Part shown: in pieces, positions 1 through 8,049 of the stretch
Numbering within the stretch: position 1 is the first letter of the stretch
How the letters are laid out: each line of letters starts with the position of its first letter
Assembly (NCBI GenBank): GCA_910587085.1
Contig: CAJUMC010000021.1
Location: forward strand, 1-49,571
DNA length: 49,571 nucleotides
Source: an uncultured Lachnospiraceae bacterium
GTDB taxonomy: Bacteria; Bacillota; Clostridia; Lachnospirales; Lachnospiraceae
Direction of reading: 5' to 3'
Translations under genes and position numbers: made by a program
The notes under the pieces: generated by a model
Told to the model about the DNA's origin: nothing
The model's database searches: none
The model's input: only the letters and a program-made list of their open reading frames with translations

Positions 1-30
1 GCTTAGGCATTGATATCCTTGTAAAAAAAG

Positions 31-93
31 TGTCAACCAATATTGACAATATCATAAAATTTAATGGAACTGTATGTGCGTTTGTGATAAAAT
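31..93 (+). promoter_or_regulatory. Promoter region with operator-like dyad for the P-loop gene
   Basis: A perfect 6-bp inverted repeat, TGTCAA (31-36) and TTGACA (43-48), lies upstream of an extended -10 hexamer TGaTAAAAT (85-93). The TTGACA arm is too far from this -10 to be its -35, so the dyad may be an operator or the -35 of a second start. The next gene begins at 148. Seen in sequence; function inferred. Confidence 0.35.
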
Positions 94-147
94 AATAATG
101 TTAAACAACTCAACAAATTTATTCTATTGAATTGGAGGAATAATCGA

Positions 148-663
148 ATGATTATTTTGATAACAGGAGCATCTCACACAGGGAAGACGGCACTTGCTCA
201 AAAATTACTTGAAAAATATAAATACCCTTATCTATCCATAGACCATTTAAAGATGGGACTTATTCGCAGCGGAAACACTGCACTTACCCCTGTTAGTGAT
301 GAGAAATCTCTGACGGATTATTTATGGCCTATTGTGTGTGAAATGATAAAAACAGCTATTGAGAATGAGCAGAATCTTATTGTTGAAGGATGCTATATTC
401 CTTTCGCGTGGTCAGAAAATTTTGAATCGGAGTATTTGAAAAACATAAAATATTATTGCTTAGTTATGAGCAGCAAATATATCACAAATCATTTTAATGA
501 TATAAAGAAGTATGCAAATGTTGTAGAAAAAAGAATGGATGATGAGGGCTGTACGATAGAAAATGTACTTAGAGATAATGCCAAAATGCTGGAACAGTGT
601 CAAAATTACAAGGTCAATTATCTTCTTATAGATGACGAATATCCGGTTGACATTAATCTATAA
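148..663 (+). CDS. Small P-loop NTPase / kinase-like protein
   Basis: A 171-residue protein starting with a hydrophobic strand and a Walker A loop, GASHTGKT, near residues 7-14, as in adenylate/cytidylate-type kinases and AAA-like small ATPases. The rest is alpha/beta with a late hydrophobic strand (NYLLIDDEYP). I place the start at ATG 148 because GGAGG at 134-138 sits at ideal spacing; an in-frame TTG at 127 lies before that site. The substrate cannot be told: it could phosphorylate a small metabolite or an antibiotic, or be a toxin-like kinase. The gene is AT-rich, stands alone with its own promoter, and has no functional partner nearby. Confidence 0.75.
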   Translation: MIILITGASHTGKTALAQKLLEKYKYPYLSIDHLKMGLIRSGNTALTPVSDEKSLTDYLWPIVCEMIKTAIENEQNLIVEGCYIPFAWSENFESEYLKNIKYYCLVMSSKYITNHFNDIKKYANVVEKRMDDEGCTIENVLRDNAKMLEQCQNYKVNYLLIDDEYPVDINL

Positions 664-955
664 ACTGGAGGGAAGATTTTAGGTGAAATATTTCCAATGC
701 GGTTGATTTTGGTCTTTGGGAATATATAAAAAGACTCCTCTCAGAACTCTATGGTAATCCAGATTTTGAGTCCGTTTCAAGTTTTGTGTAACTGCAAAAA
801 CTGATATAAGATATGTCATTCGTTACTTTGGGCAGAGCTGATTTTTTGAGGTTCTGTCCTTGCTTGTACTATAATGCAGTTTTCGGACATGTCAAGCAGG
901 GCTGACCTGACCAGCCTTTTGAGGATACTCCCCAGATTTTTGTCCGCACCCCATC
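664..955. other. Gene-poor stretch with a possible frameshifted small ORF
   Basis: Behind a GGAGGG at about 667-672, a GTG at 683 opens a frame that stops after seven codons. The next frame (702-791) then reads a plausible peptide containing DFGLWEYIKRLLSELYGNP before a TAA at 789-791. One base change would join the two into a peptide of about 36 residues. This may be a decayed gene tail. From 792 to 955 I see no gene. Confidence 0.25.
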
Positions 956-1002
956 TTTAAAAAACCGGAAAGCGGCTTCAGCAAACACCGGCTTTCCGGT
1001 TT
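956..1002 (-). terminator. Intrinsic terminator at the end of the large glycan operon
   Basis: Inverted arms AAACCGGAAAGC (962-973) and GCTTTCCGGTTT (991-1002) form a perfect 12-bp stem. Read on the minus strand the stem is followed by six T residues. It lies just after the last minus-strand gene, the XRE regulator, and is the first convincing terminator after the 26-kb operon. Confidence 0.8.
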
Positions 1003-1046
1003 ATCAGTATTTTTCAGCTTCCGTTATTCCATTCTGTTTTAACTTC

Positions 1047-1133
1047 CACCTGTTTTTTCTATTTCACGTTTACGTTCTTTATTTTCATTCACCTGTTTCT
1101 GTATCTCACATTTACGTTCTTTTATTTTCCTTC
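1047..1133 (-). repeat. Imperfect 43-bp tandem duplication after the regulator
   Basis: Two adjacent copies (1047-1089 and 1090-1133), each starting CACCTG and containing TTTACGTTCTTT. On the minus strand they follow the stop of the XRE gene. They lie in an open frame (stop at 1039-1041) that overlaps the end of that gene in the neighbouring frame. Each copy there encodes a Lys/Arg/Glu-rich segment of the form KERKxEIxK, a coiled-coil-like pattern. Confidence 0.7.
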
Positions 1134-1156
1134 GCTGTTTTCGTTTCCCGGCTTCT

Positions 1157-1486
1157 CTAATTCACTTTCTCCTGCTCCTTGAGCCAGCTGATAAAGCTCA
1201 GTGCCTGCTCCCGCTGCTGCGGATTCAAGCGCTTCAGACCTGCGGCGAGCTGACCGTCAAGCTCCCCCTGAGAGCCTTTATCCGCTCCCAGAAGCACTTC
1301 GTCCGGCGTCATATGTAGCACATCCGCAATCTGCATGAGCACATCAATGGAAGGAATCGAGCGTCCGCGCTCAATATTCGACAGATAGCGCGGACTCAGT
1401 TCTGCCTTCGCCTCCACCTCCGCCTGCGTGAGCAGCAGTTTTCTTCTCTTCTGTGCAATTCTCCTGCCGATCTCGGCATAATTCAT
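1157..1486 (-). CDS. XRE-family HTH transcriptional regulator
   Basis: About 109 residues with a clear Cro/C1-type helix-turn-helix in the first 65. The chain includes IGRRIAQKRRKLLLTQAEV, then LSPRYLSNIERGRSIPS and a helix ending TPDEVLLG. The C-terminus is a short helix ending SFISWLKEQEKVN. Most likely it binds DNA as a dimer. The start is uncertain: ATG 1486 is chosen, but GGAGG lies 14 nt away and a TTG at 1492 has better spacing. It is the last gene before the operon terminator, 25 nt after the thioesterase, so it may regulate the glycan locus; no operator was identified. A basic coiled-coil frame continues downstream out of frame. Confidence 0.85.
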   Translation of the reverse strand: MNYAEIGRRIAQKRRKLLLTQAEVEAKAELSPRYLSNIERGRSIPSIDVLMQIADVLHMTPDEVLLGADKGSQGELDGQLAAGLKRLNPQQREQALSFISWLKEQEKVN

Positions 1487-1511
1487 GTACAATAAGACCA
1501 CCTCCGAATCT

Positions 1512-2489
1512 TTAAACCTGGTCTGTTCCTTTCACAGAGCCTTCCAGCCGTTCCGGCTGCATAAGTCCCAGCTCTCTTAATATAATTCCGCAGAATTCCT
1601 CTGCATGCGTCCGGAAAAAGAAGTGGCTGTTCCCCAGCGGGAAAAAACGCATTTCCTTCTCCGAAAAACGCTGCCATCCGCGCACAATCTCCAACGGGGT
1701 ATCCTCCTCGCTGTACAGCATTACTGCGCGCGACGGGAAGGAATGGTACTCTCCGCTGAAAGAATATTCCTGGAGCAGACGAAAATCCGCGCGCATCCTC
1801 TCCAGAAAAATCGAAGCAAATCTCGCATCCTGCAGCAGGCGGATATCCATGCCGCCGTACTGCTTCACCCGCTCCAGAAATGCTTCCCTGTCGCAGAGAT
1901 CAATATCTTTTCCGGCGCACGGTACGTCCGGCGGCTCATGCGCCGCGATAAAAATGCAGCGCGGTTTCTCGGTCAGCAGCCCCTGTGCAAACAGCTCATA
2001 CACCACCTGCGCTCCCATGCTGTAGCCCAGTATAGCGTAAGGCAGCTCCGGCCTGCGAAGCTTTTTTACCTGATCCGCCACATCATATACCAGCTCGATA
2101 TTGTCTGAATACTCCTTATTTATTATATTTTTTCCGTTTTCCGCAAAACTATCATTTACTTCACCTATGATATTTTTCCGACGTACCTTATTCGCTGCAC
2201 CTTCGGTATTTTGTATACACCCGGTATCTGCCGCACCTTCCGCATTCTTACCACATCCCTTAATCAATGTACCTTCCGTATTCTGTACACACCCGGCTTC
2301 TGCCGCGCCTTCCATCCTCTCAGCTCTGCACGCATTCACAGCGTTATTTCCCCGCCTGCCGCGCGTCCCCCGCCCCCGGTACTCCACCGGCGAAAACAGG
2401 ATTCTTCCCTTGAAATACGGCATCAGCAAATTGAAATTGGCCGCTGTACTTCCGGCATAGCCCACGCAGATCAGCTGTACCTCTTCCAT
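1512..2489 (-). CDS. Type II thioesterase-like alpha/beta hydrolase with an inserted repeat
   Basis: 325 residues. The N-terminus has the thioesterase II pattern ICVGYAGSTAANF; the nucleophile elbow GYSMGA (Ser about 157) follows; a late GNSHFFF supplies the catalytic His. Such proteins remove acyl groups from carrier proteins in polyketide and peptide assembly lines, which fits the two ACPs in this locus. The family is normally about 240 residues. The excess is a region from about 44 to 127 placed between the R-G-R-G loop and the helix before the elbow, including two 24-residue repeats (about 60-83 and 84-106). The gene follows the ABC exporter ATPase with no gap, so it is probably co-translated. 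Confidence 0.85.
   Translation of the reverse strand: MEEVQLICVGYAGSTAANFNLLMPYFKGRILFSPVEYRGRGTRGRRGNNAVNACRAERMEGAAEAGCVQNTEGTLIKGCGKNAEGAADTGCIQNTEGAANKVRRKNIIGEVNDSFAENGKNIINKEYSDNIELVYDVADQVKKLRRPELPYAILGYSMGAQVVYELFAQGLLTEKPRCIFIAAHEPPDVPCAGKDIDLCDREAFLERVKQYGGMDIRLLQDARFASIFLERMRADFRLLQEYSFSGEYHSFPSRAVMLYSEEDTPLEIVRGWQRFSEKEMRFFPLGNSHFFFRTHAEEFCGIILRELGLMQPERLEGSVKGTDQV
2196..2339 (-). repeat. In-frame 72-bp tandem duplication inside the thioesterase
   Basis: Copies begin at 2196 and 2268, exactly 72 bp (24 codons) apart. Each encodes a segment with the core EGAA-x-x-GC-x-QNTEG. The copies have diverged at several bases, so the duplication is not very recent, and the reading frame has been kept. 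Confidence 0.8.
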
Positions 2490-3230
2490 TTATTTTCCCG
2501 CCTCCTGATACGCACGGCAGACCTCATCTGCACTCCCCGCCATCCTGCAGCTTCCCTTATCCATCCAGACTGCATGGTCGCACAGCCTCCGGATATCGTT
2601 TACATTATGCGAAACCAGCAGCAGCGTGGTTCCGCTGGTCAGCATCTCCTGCATTCTCTGACTGCATTTTTTCTGGAAGGCCGCATCTCCCACCGCCAGC
2701 ACCTCATCCACGATCAGGATCTGCGGCTGTACCATCGTAGCAATGGAAAAACCGAGCCGGGCCTTCATTCCGGAAGAATAATTTTTCAGCGGAGAATCCA
2801 GAAAATCCCGTATTCCCGCAAACTCTACAATCTCGTCCAGATGCTCCCTCATAAACTTTTCCGTGTGCCCCAGAATGCAGCCATTCAGCAGAATATTCTC
2901 CCTCGCCGTCATCTCCTGATCAAAGCCCGCGCCGAGCTCAATCAGCGGCGCCAGCGAGCCGTTGACCCGGATTGTCCCCTGGTACGGTTTTATAATCCCG
3001 CTGATCGCCTTTAAGATTGTCGATTTTCCCGAGCCGTTTGCTCCGACGATCCCCCACGCCTCGCCGGCGCGCACCTGAAAGCTTACATCCTTCACCGCCA
3101 GAAATTCCTGAAACATCAGCTGGCGCTTTACCAGGCGGATCATATATTCCTTCAGGTTATCCACCTTCATATTGGTTTTATTGAAGCGGATCGTTACATG
3201 ATCCACGTCGATACGGATGGTCTGATCCAT
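2490..3230 (-). CDS. Polysaccharide ABC exporter ATP-binding protein (Wzt/TagH/KpsT type)
   Basis: A 246-residue cytoplasmic ATPase that would power export of the glycan. Seen: Walker A GANGSGKST, signature YSSGMKARLGF, Walker B ILIVDEVLAVGD and switch SHN. The LAVGD and YSSGM variants are typical of polysaccharide and teichoic acid exporters. The C-terminal carbohydrate-binding extension found in some Wzt proteins is absent, so it resembles the short KpsT/TagH form. The start is set at ATG 3230, with AGAGGTG seven bases upstream; the frame is open for 15 more codons. The permease gene lies just upstream with a gap of about 135 nt that holds nothing recognisable. Confidence 0.93.
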   Translation of the reverse strand: MDQTIRIDVDHVTIRFNKTNMKVDNLKEYMIRLVKRQLMFQEFLAVKDVSFQVRAGEAWGIVGANGSGKSTILKAISGIIKPYQGTIRVNGSLAPLIELGAGFDQEMTARENILLNGCILGHTEKFMREHLDEIVEFAGIRDFLDSPLKNYSSGMKARLGFSIATMVQPQILIVDEVLAVGDAAFQKKCSQRMQEMLTSGTTLLLVSHNVNDIRRLCDHAVWMDKGSCRMAGSADEVCRAYQEAGK

Positions 3231-3365
3231 TGTTCTGCACCTCTTTCTTTTTTCGTCGTCCGCCGCGGGCAGCAATTCCGGCTTCTGCCTCCATGCCGGG
3301 CAGAACGCGAAAAAGGAAGGCTGCCCGGAAAGCCCGGAAGCTCTGAATCAAAATGCCGCGGACCA

Positions 3366-4154
3366 TCAGGTGTACAGGATAAACCGATCCTGCGACCGCT
3401 TAAAGCAGGCCGTGCCGAGAAGCAGCACTGCCAGAGCCGTTATTATCCCCAAAAACATCAGTCTGCCATCCGGTGCCTGATTATAATAGATCAGCTGCCG
3501 AAACTGTTCCACATAAAAATACATGGGATTGCAGTTAACGATCCCTTTTTGCAGCTGAACGGGCAGTGCATCCAGAGGATAAAAAATGGGGGTCAGATAC
3601 ATCCATGCCGTGGTAATCACATTGTAAATATACTGGATATCCCGGAAAAACACATTCGCCTGCGCCAGAAACAGCCCAAGTCCCAGACAGAACACATACA
3701 GCTGCAGCGCCACCACCGGAAACAGCAGGTTCCAAAAGGAAAATTCCGCGCGCGTCACCAGCATCACAATCACCAGCGCAACACAGGAAAAGAAAAAGTC
3801 AACCAAGCCGCTTGTGATCTTGGAAAATACAAAGATATATTTTGGAATATAGGCCTTCTTCAGCAGCGCTGCATTCCCGTTGATCGCCGTCAGCGCCTGA
3901 TGCGTTGACTGGTTCATAAAATTGAACAGAAGCTGTCCTGTAAAAAGATATACCGGAAAGTTCTCGATATTCCGCCGGAACATCTGCGAAAATACAACGG
4001 TCATCACGAGCATCAGAAACAGCGGGTTCAGCACGCTCCAGAGATAGCCAAGAAAGCTTCTCCGGTATTTCAGCTTGATATCGCGGATAATCAGCTGCTT
4101 TAACAAGTCCTTGTAGCGCCAGAAGTCCTTCAGGCGGTTCCATGTAACTAACAT
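3366..4154 (-). CDS. Polysaccharide ABC exporter permease (Wzm/TagG/KpsM type, ABC-2)
   Basis: 262 residues with an N-terminal amphipathic coupling segment (IIRDIKLKYRRSFLGYLWSV) and about six membrane spans, the standard ABC-2 polysaccharide permease layout. The segment LGYLWSVLNPLFLMLVM is characteristic of the family. It pairs with the ATPase just downstream to move a lipid-linked glycan across the membrane. Its ATG overlaps the end of neuA by 7 nt, tying exporter expression to sialic acid activation. The arrangement neuBCA plus a KpsMT-like pair resembles group 2 capsule logic. Confidence 0.93.
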   Translation of the reverse strand: MLVTWNRLKDFWRYKDLLKQLIIRDIKLKYRRSFLGYLWSVLNPLFLMLVMTVVFSQMFRRNIENFPVYLFTGQLLFNFMNQSTHQALTAINGNAALLKKAYIPKYIFVFSKITSGLVDFFFSCVALVIVMLVTRAEFSFWNLLFPVVALQLYVFCLGLGLFLAQANVFFRDIQYIYNVITTAWMYLTPIFYPLDALPVQLQKGIVNCNPMYFYVEQFRQLIYYNQAPDGRLMFLGIITALAVLLLGTACFKRSQDRFILYT

Positions 4155-4858
4155 ACATCACCCCTGAGTATCACTTTTCTCAAATAATAACCCGCTACTA
4201 CAAGGTCGCTATAATCATCAATATCCACAGAATGTTCTTTTTTCATAATAAATGCAATCAAGTTATCATTAAAACTAGTTTTTTCATTTATGTTTTTAAT
4301 TGAATTAATATAAATACTTCCATTAATACGGTATATTTCTGGCATATCTTGTCTTCTTATTGTACTGTTATAACAATTCTCCAACAGCTTTTCCATTTCA
4401 CCGTTATCTTTTACTTTGCGCATTAATAACGGGGAATCATGAACTTCCGATACGGATGCCAATGCTCTGCAGCCATTTCTAATAAATGTTTCCAGAGCTG
4501 CATCAATATCCTGACATGTCCTCAATGGGCTAGTCGGCTGCAGCAACACCAAGATATCATATTTTTGTTCCAGCAGTTTCAATGCATGCAAAACTGCCTC
4601 TAATGTCGTAGACCTATCACCTGCCAATTCCTCTGGCCTCATAAACGGAATTTCAGCGCCATACATTTTCGATACGTCAGCAATCTCTTTAGAATCTGTA
4701 GTAACTACTGTACGATCAACATACTTGCTTTCTCTGGCGGCCAGAATCGAGTATGAAATCAACGGCTTACCTTCCAGCTCTATTATATTTTTCCCTTTTA
4801 TTCCCTTGCTTCCGCCACGCGCAGGAATCAGTGCTAGGACTTTTTTATTTGCAATCAT
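4148..4858 (-). CDS. neuA: Acylneuraminate cytidylyltransferase (CMP-sialic acid synthetase)
   Basis: 236 residues. Activates a nonulosonic acid with CTP to give the CMP-sugar donor. Seen: the nucleotide-binding start LIPARGGSKGIKGKNI, then LVLLQPTSPLRT and RRQDMPEIYRINGSIYI, all family hallmarks. The start is ATG 4858 with GGAG six bases upstream; an in-frame TTG four codons earlier lies inside the ribosome site. It follows neuC by 14 nt and overlaps the exporter permease. Like neuB and neuC it is visibly AT-richer than the exporter genes next to it, which suggests separate acquisition. It could act on legionaminic acid instead, but no dehydratase/aminotransferase genes for that route are in the window. 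Confidence 0.93.
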   Translation of the reverse strand: MIANKKVLALIPARGGSKGIKGKNIIELEGKPLISYSILAARESKYVDRTVVTTDSKEIADVSKMYGAEIPFMRPEELAGDRSTTLEAVLHALKLLEQKYDILVLLQPTSPLRTCQDIDAALETFIRNGCRALASVSEVHDSPLLMRKVKDNGEMEKLLENCYNSTIRRQDMPEIYRINGSIYINSIKNINEKTSFNDNLIAFIMKKEHSVDIDDYSDLVVAGYYLRKVILRGDVC

Positions 4859-4872
4859 ATCTTTCTCCAATA

Positions 4873-6006
4873 TTATAATGTTGAACTGATATCTATAAAT
4901 CTTTTCTGAATCTCAAATTGCCACAATTCCTCCTCTTTGATAATCTGCAGAAATTTTTCAGTGCTGTTTCCTTCCCCATAAAAATGATTTGTTTTTCTGT
5001 ATTGTTTATAGCGTAGAATTGCATTCTCTATTTCATCTTCTTCCTCTTCCACATGCTGAATGTTGCTTTCCTGGCTACTATATCTCCCCGTTTGACGGCT
5101 TCCGACATCAATTGCAGGTATTCCATAAATACTGGTTTCCCTGATTCCTGCACTGGAATTCCCAATCATAAATTCTGCATTCTTCAATAATGTTAAAAAA
5201 TATTCAAATCGAAGCGATGGAAATATAGCGAATGCAGAATTGCTTTTCAACCGGTTATATTCATCTAAAATAAGTTCTGAGCCCAAATCATTATTCGGAT
5301 ATACTACAATATAATTTTTTCCAGAGCTAAGCAGTGCAGAAACTACTTTTCTTATCTTCTCAGCTAGCATTGAATATTCCGTCGTAACCGGATGATACAT
5401 AAAAATACCATATTTATCAAAATGTATGTTATATCTCTTTTTTGCTTCTTCAAGAGAGGGAAGCCCATTGGAAAGCATAATATCTATGTCTGGCGAACCA
5501 ATCACATAAATTCTTTTTTCTTCTTCACCCAATTGAATCAGCCTCTTTTTTGCCTCTTCATTACATACTAGGTGAATGTGAGCAAATTTAGATATTGCAT
5601 GCCGAATCGACTCGTCTATAGTCCCTGATACTTCTCCTCCCTCAATATGAGCGACCTTGATATTGTTTAGTGCTCCTACCACTGCTCCGGCCAGAGCATC
5701 AATACGATCCCCATGCACCACTATCATATCTGGGGAGATTCTTTTTATATACCCAGTCAAATCGCAGATTATATTCCCCAAATCATAACTCATAATTCCT
5801 CTGTTGGCCTGTGCGAAATCAATATACACATTCTTATATTTGTCCTTTAAAACCTCCTTATAAGTATTTCCCAATTTTTCAATCAGGTGCATTCCCGACA
5901 CAAAGATAAAAACCTCATAATCATTTTCACTTTCCAACGCCTTGATCAATGGCTTAACTTTTCCATAATCCGCTCTTGTGCCCGTTATAAATAAAATTTT
6001 TCTCAT
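4873..6006 (-). CDS. neuC: UDP-N-acetylglucosamine 2-epimerase, hydrolysing
   Basis: 377 residues, the usual length. Converts UDP-GlcNAc to ManNAc plus UDP, the first committed step to N-acetylneuraminate. Seen: TGTRADYGKVKPLIKAL at the N-terminus, VVHGDRIDALAGAVVGA, AHIEGGEVSGTIDESIRHA, and the UDP-binding MIGNSSAGIRETSIYGIPA in the C-terminal half; together these mark a GT-B-fold epimerase. It lies 4 nt after neuB in the operon. An AT-rich gene. Homologues acting on UDP-diacetylbacillosamine exist (LegG), so substrate is inferred from the absence of bacillosamine genes here. Confidence 0.92.
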   Translation of the reverse strand: MRKILFITGTRADYGKVKPLIKALESENDYEVFIFVSGMHLIEKLGNTYKEVLKDKYKNVYIDFAQANRGIMSYDLGNIICDLTGYIKRISPDMIVVHGDRIDALAGAVVGALNNIKVAHIEGGEVSGTIDESIRHAISKFAHIHLVCNEEAKKRLIQLGEEEKRIYVIGSPDIDIMLSNGLPSLEEAKKRYNIHFDKYGIFMYHPVTTEYSMLAEKIRKVVSALLSSGKNYIVVYPNNDLGSELILDEYNRLKSNSAFAIFPSLRFEYFLTLLKNAEFMIGNSSAGIRETSIYGIPAIDVGSRQTGRYSSQESNIQHVEEEEDEIENAILRYKQYRKTNHFYGEGNSTEKFLQIIKEEELWQFEIQKRFIDISSTL

Positions 6007-6010
6007 GGTA

Positions 6011-7048
6011 TCAGTCCTCTATCATTTTCCTCTTCAGCTGTGTATCATTCGAAATATCACATACTGCCCTTTTCCCCAGCAAAGCTTTGAAATCCTGGGC
6101 TAAAATCTCCCCTGTACCAGGACGTTTAACCCAAATATTTTCTTTTGTAAATGAATCACCTGCTTTAATATCCCTAATCGTAACCACGGTAGCGAAAGCA
6201 AAATCAATTGTCACTTGTTCTTCCTTCGCCGCCTCCTTTTTTCCGCCAAGCATCTGCGGGATTTCCTTGGCTGCGCTTAACAATTCTCTCAGCTCTTTCT
6301 CATCCATGGAGCAGACTAAATCCGGACCAGTTCTCTGCTTATGATCAGTAAAATGTCTCTCTACTAATTTCGCCCCCAGTGATATTGCTGCGATACACGC
6401 ATTATTGCTCAATGTGTGATCCGAAAGTCCTATTGGAACTTCCTCAAAAGCATTCATCATCTCCTGCATTGCACCTAAACGTACAAGTGAAGGTACTGTT
6501 GGATAAAGATTGGTTGTATGCATCAACGCATACGGAACTTTCTTACTTTCTAGGATATTGACAGCTGTTTCAATATTTCGAATATTGTTCATCCCTGTTG
6601 ATACAATCATTGGCTTTCCGAATTCTGCAATATGCTCAATCAGAGGATAATTATTTAATTCGCCCGAACCTATTTTATAAGCAGCCACTCCAAACTTCTC
6701 TAATCTATCCGCTGCTGCTCTGGAAAAAGGCGTACTTAAAAATACCATTCCTTTTGATTCTGTGTATCTTTTGAGCTCCAGTTCTTCTTCCTCGTTCAGT
6801 GCACAACGTTCCATAATTTCATAGATCGACACCTCAGCGTTCCCAGGAATCACTTTTTTAGCAGCTGCACTCATTTCATCCTCGACGATATGAGTCTGAT
6901 GCTTAATCAGTCTTGCACCAGCCCTGTGCGCAGCATCTACCATCTCTTTTGCAACGTCCAAACTTCCTTCGTGATTAATTCCTATTTCCGGAATCACAAG
7001 CGGCAATTCTCCGCCGACCTCAATATCGCCAATATAAAAACTTTTCAT
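6011..7048 (-). CDS. neuB: N-acetylneuraminate (sialic acid) synthase
   Basis: 345 residues. Condenses ManNAc, or a related hexose, with phosphoenolpyruvate to form the nonulosonic acid. The TIM-barrel shows PEIGINHEGSLDVAKEMVDA near residue 20, YKIGSGELNNYPLIE, IGLSDHTLSN and LVERHFTDH. The last 60 residues form the SAF/antifreeze-like domain that closes the active site. A GGGGG ribosome site precedes ATG 7048. First of the neuBCA trio, all three nearly abutting. The motif set does not by itself separate Neu5Ac from legionaminate synthases. Confidence 0.93.
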   Translation of the reverse strand: MKSFYIGDIEVGGELPLVIPEIGINHEGSLDVAKEMVDAAHRAGARLIKHQTHIVEDEMSAAAKKVIPGNAEVSIYEIMERCALNEEEELELKRYTESKGMVFLSTPFSRAAADRLEKFGVAAYKIGSGELNNYPLIEHIAEFGKPMIVSTGMNNIRNIETAVNILESKKVPYALMHTTNLYPTVPSLVRLGAMQEMMNAFEEVPIGLSDHTLSNNACIAAISLGAKLVERHFTDHKQRTGPDLVCSMDEKELRELLSAAKEIPQMLGGKKEAAKEEQVTIDFAFATVVTIRDIKAGDSFTKENIWVKRPGTGEILAQDFKALLGKRAVCDISNDTQLKRKMIED

Positions 7049-7071
7049 CAGAAATTCCCCCTTATCACTTA

Positions 7072-8022
7072 CTAATATTTCAGATATTCCTCACTCTTCG
7101 GCGGAAAATCATTCGTATCCAGCCTTGGAATCCGGAACATATCATCCGTCCCCGGCACATAAGCCCTCACCTCGGTTGCCAATCCCGCAGAAGCGCCCAT
7201 TTTCTTAATCTGTGCAATGACCGGATCGCTGCAGGAGCCGTACGGATAACAGCAGACCCATTGATTTGCATCAATCACACCGTCAAATACGTCCAATGCC
7301 GCCTCAATATCCTTTTTCAGCGCATCCCCTTCCAGACGGTTCATCCAGTAATGGTCATAGCCGTGTATGCCGAAATCCATCCCCTGCTGTTTCATCAGCC
7401 TGACCTGATCCAGATTCATATACAGCTCGTCCGCAAAGGCAGCTTCCGGCAGATCGATAAACACCCGAAACAGCTCCTCCGTAATCCTGTTTCGAAGCCG
7501 CTCCGGAAGTTCCGCCTGAAGCAGCCTCTTGATAAAAATGACATCCCCGCTGTCAAAACGGTTTGCTTTTGCAAGCTTTTCATACAGTTCCGCATTGGGC
7601 GGAATATCAAACTCGGCGCCCCGATAATGATCCAGCTGTTTGAACGCCATTGCTTTGATTTTCTCCACAGGTGCGCTCGCCAGAATAAAATGAATTTTGT
7701 TTACATCCAGAACCTTTTTCTCACGGATAATCCTGCCCGGCATGGAGAAAAACCCCGGAATGTTTTCCGCCTTCAGAAGCGGAAATACATTGGTATAATG
7801 ATCAATGTAACCGTCGTCAAAAGTAAGCAGAACGCTGTCCTGTTTCAGTTCATCCGCCGAGCCGAGCTCCAGCACTTCCTCCGTTTTCAGGAATGTGAAA
7901 TGCTCCTTCAGAAACGCAAGCTGCTGCCGGAACAGTTCCAGATCAAGGCCACGAATTTCCGGGTAACGGCTTGATTTCAGACTGCGGATATAGTGGTACA
8001 TAATTACATAAAGCTTTGCCAT
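7072..8022 (-). CDS. Polysaccharide deacetylase (NodB-like)
   Basis: 316 residues with the NodB catalytic motif LLTFDDGY (about 65-72), the metal site HGYDH further on, and a late YPYGS motif. The family removes N- or O-acetyl groups from polysaccharides or intermediates using a divalent metal. There is no obvious signal peptide, so it may be cytoplasmic and act on a glycan precursor before export, for example exposing an amine for a different acyl group. It sits between neuB and the phase-variable acyltransferase, a pairing that could swap acetyl for other acyl groups. The central part between the two motifs is longer than in minimal NodB domains. Confidence 0.87.
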   Translation of the reverse strand: MAKLYVIMYHYIRSLKSSRYPEIRGLDLELFRQQLAFLKEHFTFLKTEEVLELGSADELKQDSVLLTFDDGYIDHYTNVFPLLKAENIPGFFSMPGRIIREKKVLDVNKIHFILASAPVEKIKAMAFKQLDHYRGAEFDIPPNAELYEKLAKANRFDSGDVIFIKRLLQAELPERLRNRITEELFRVFIDLPEAAFADELYMNLDQVRLMKQQGMDFGIHGYDHYWMNRLEGDALKKDIEAALDVFDGVIDANQWVCCYPYGSCSDPVIAQIKKMGASAGLATEVRAYVPGTDDMFRIPRLDTNDFPPKSEEYLKY

Positions 8023-8049
8023 ATTTCTTATTCCTTTGCAACAAATTTA

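Noticed and set aside
4148..7048. Legionaminic or pseudaminic acid pathway instead of Neu5Ac
   Set aside because: No 4,6-dehydratase, aminotransferase or PseC/LegC-like gene is present; Neu5Ac is the simplest reading, though NeuB/NeuC substrate is not proven.
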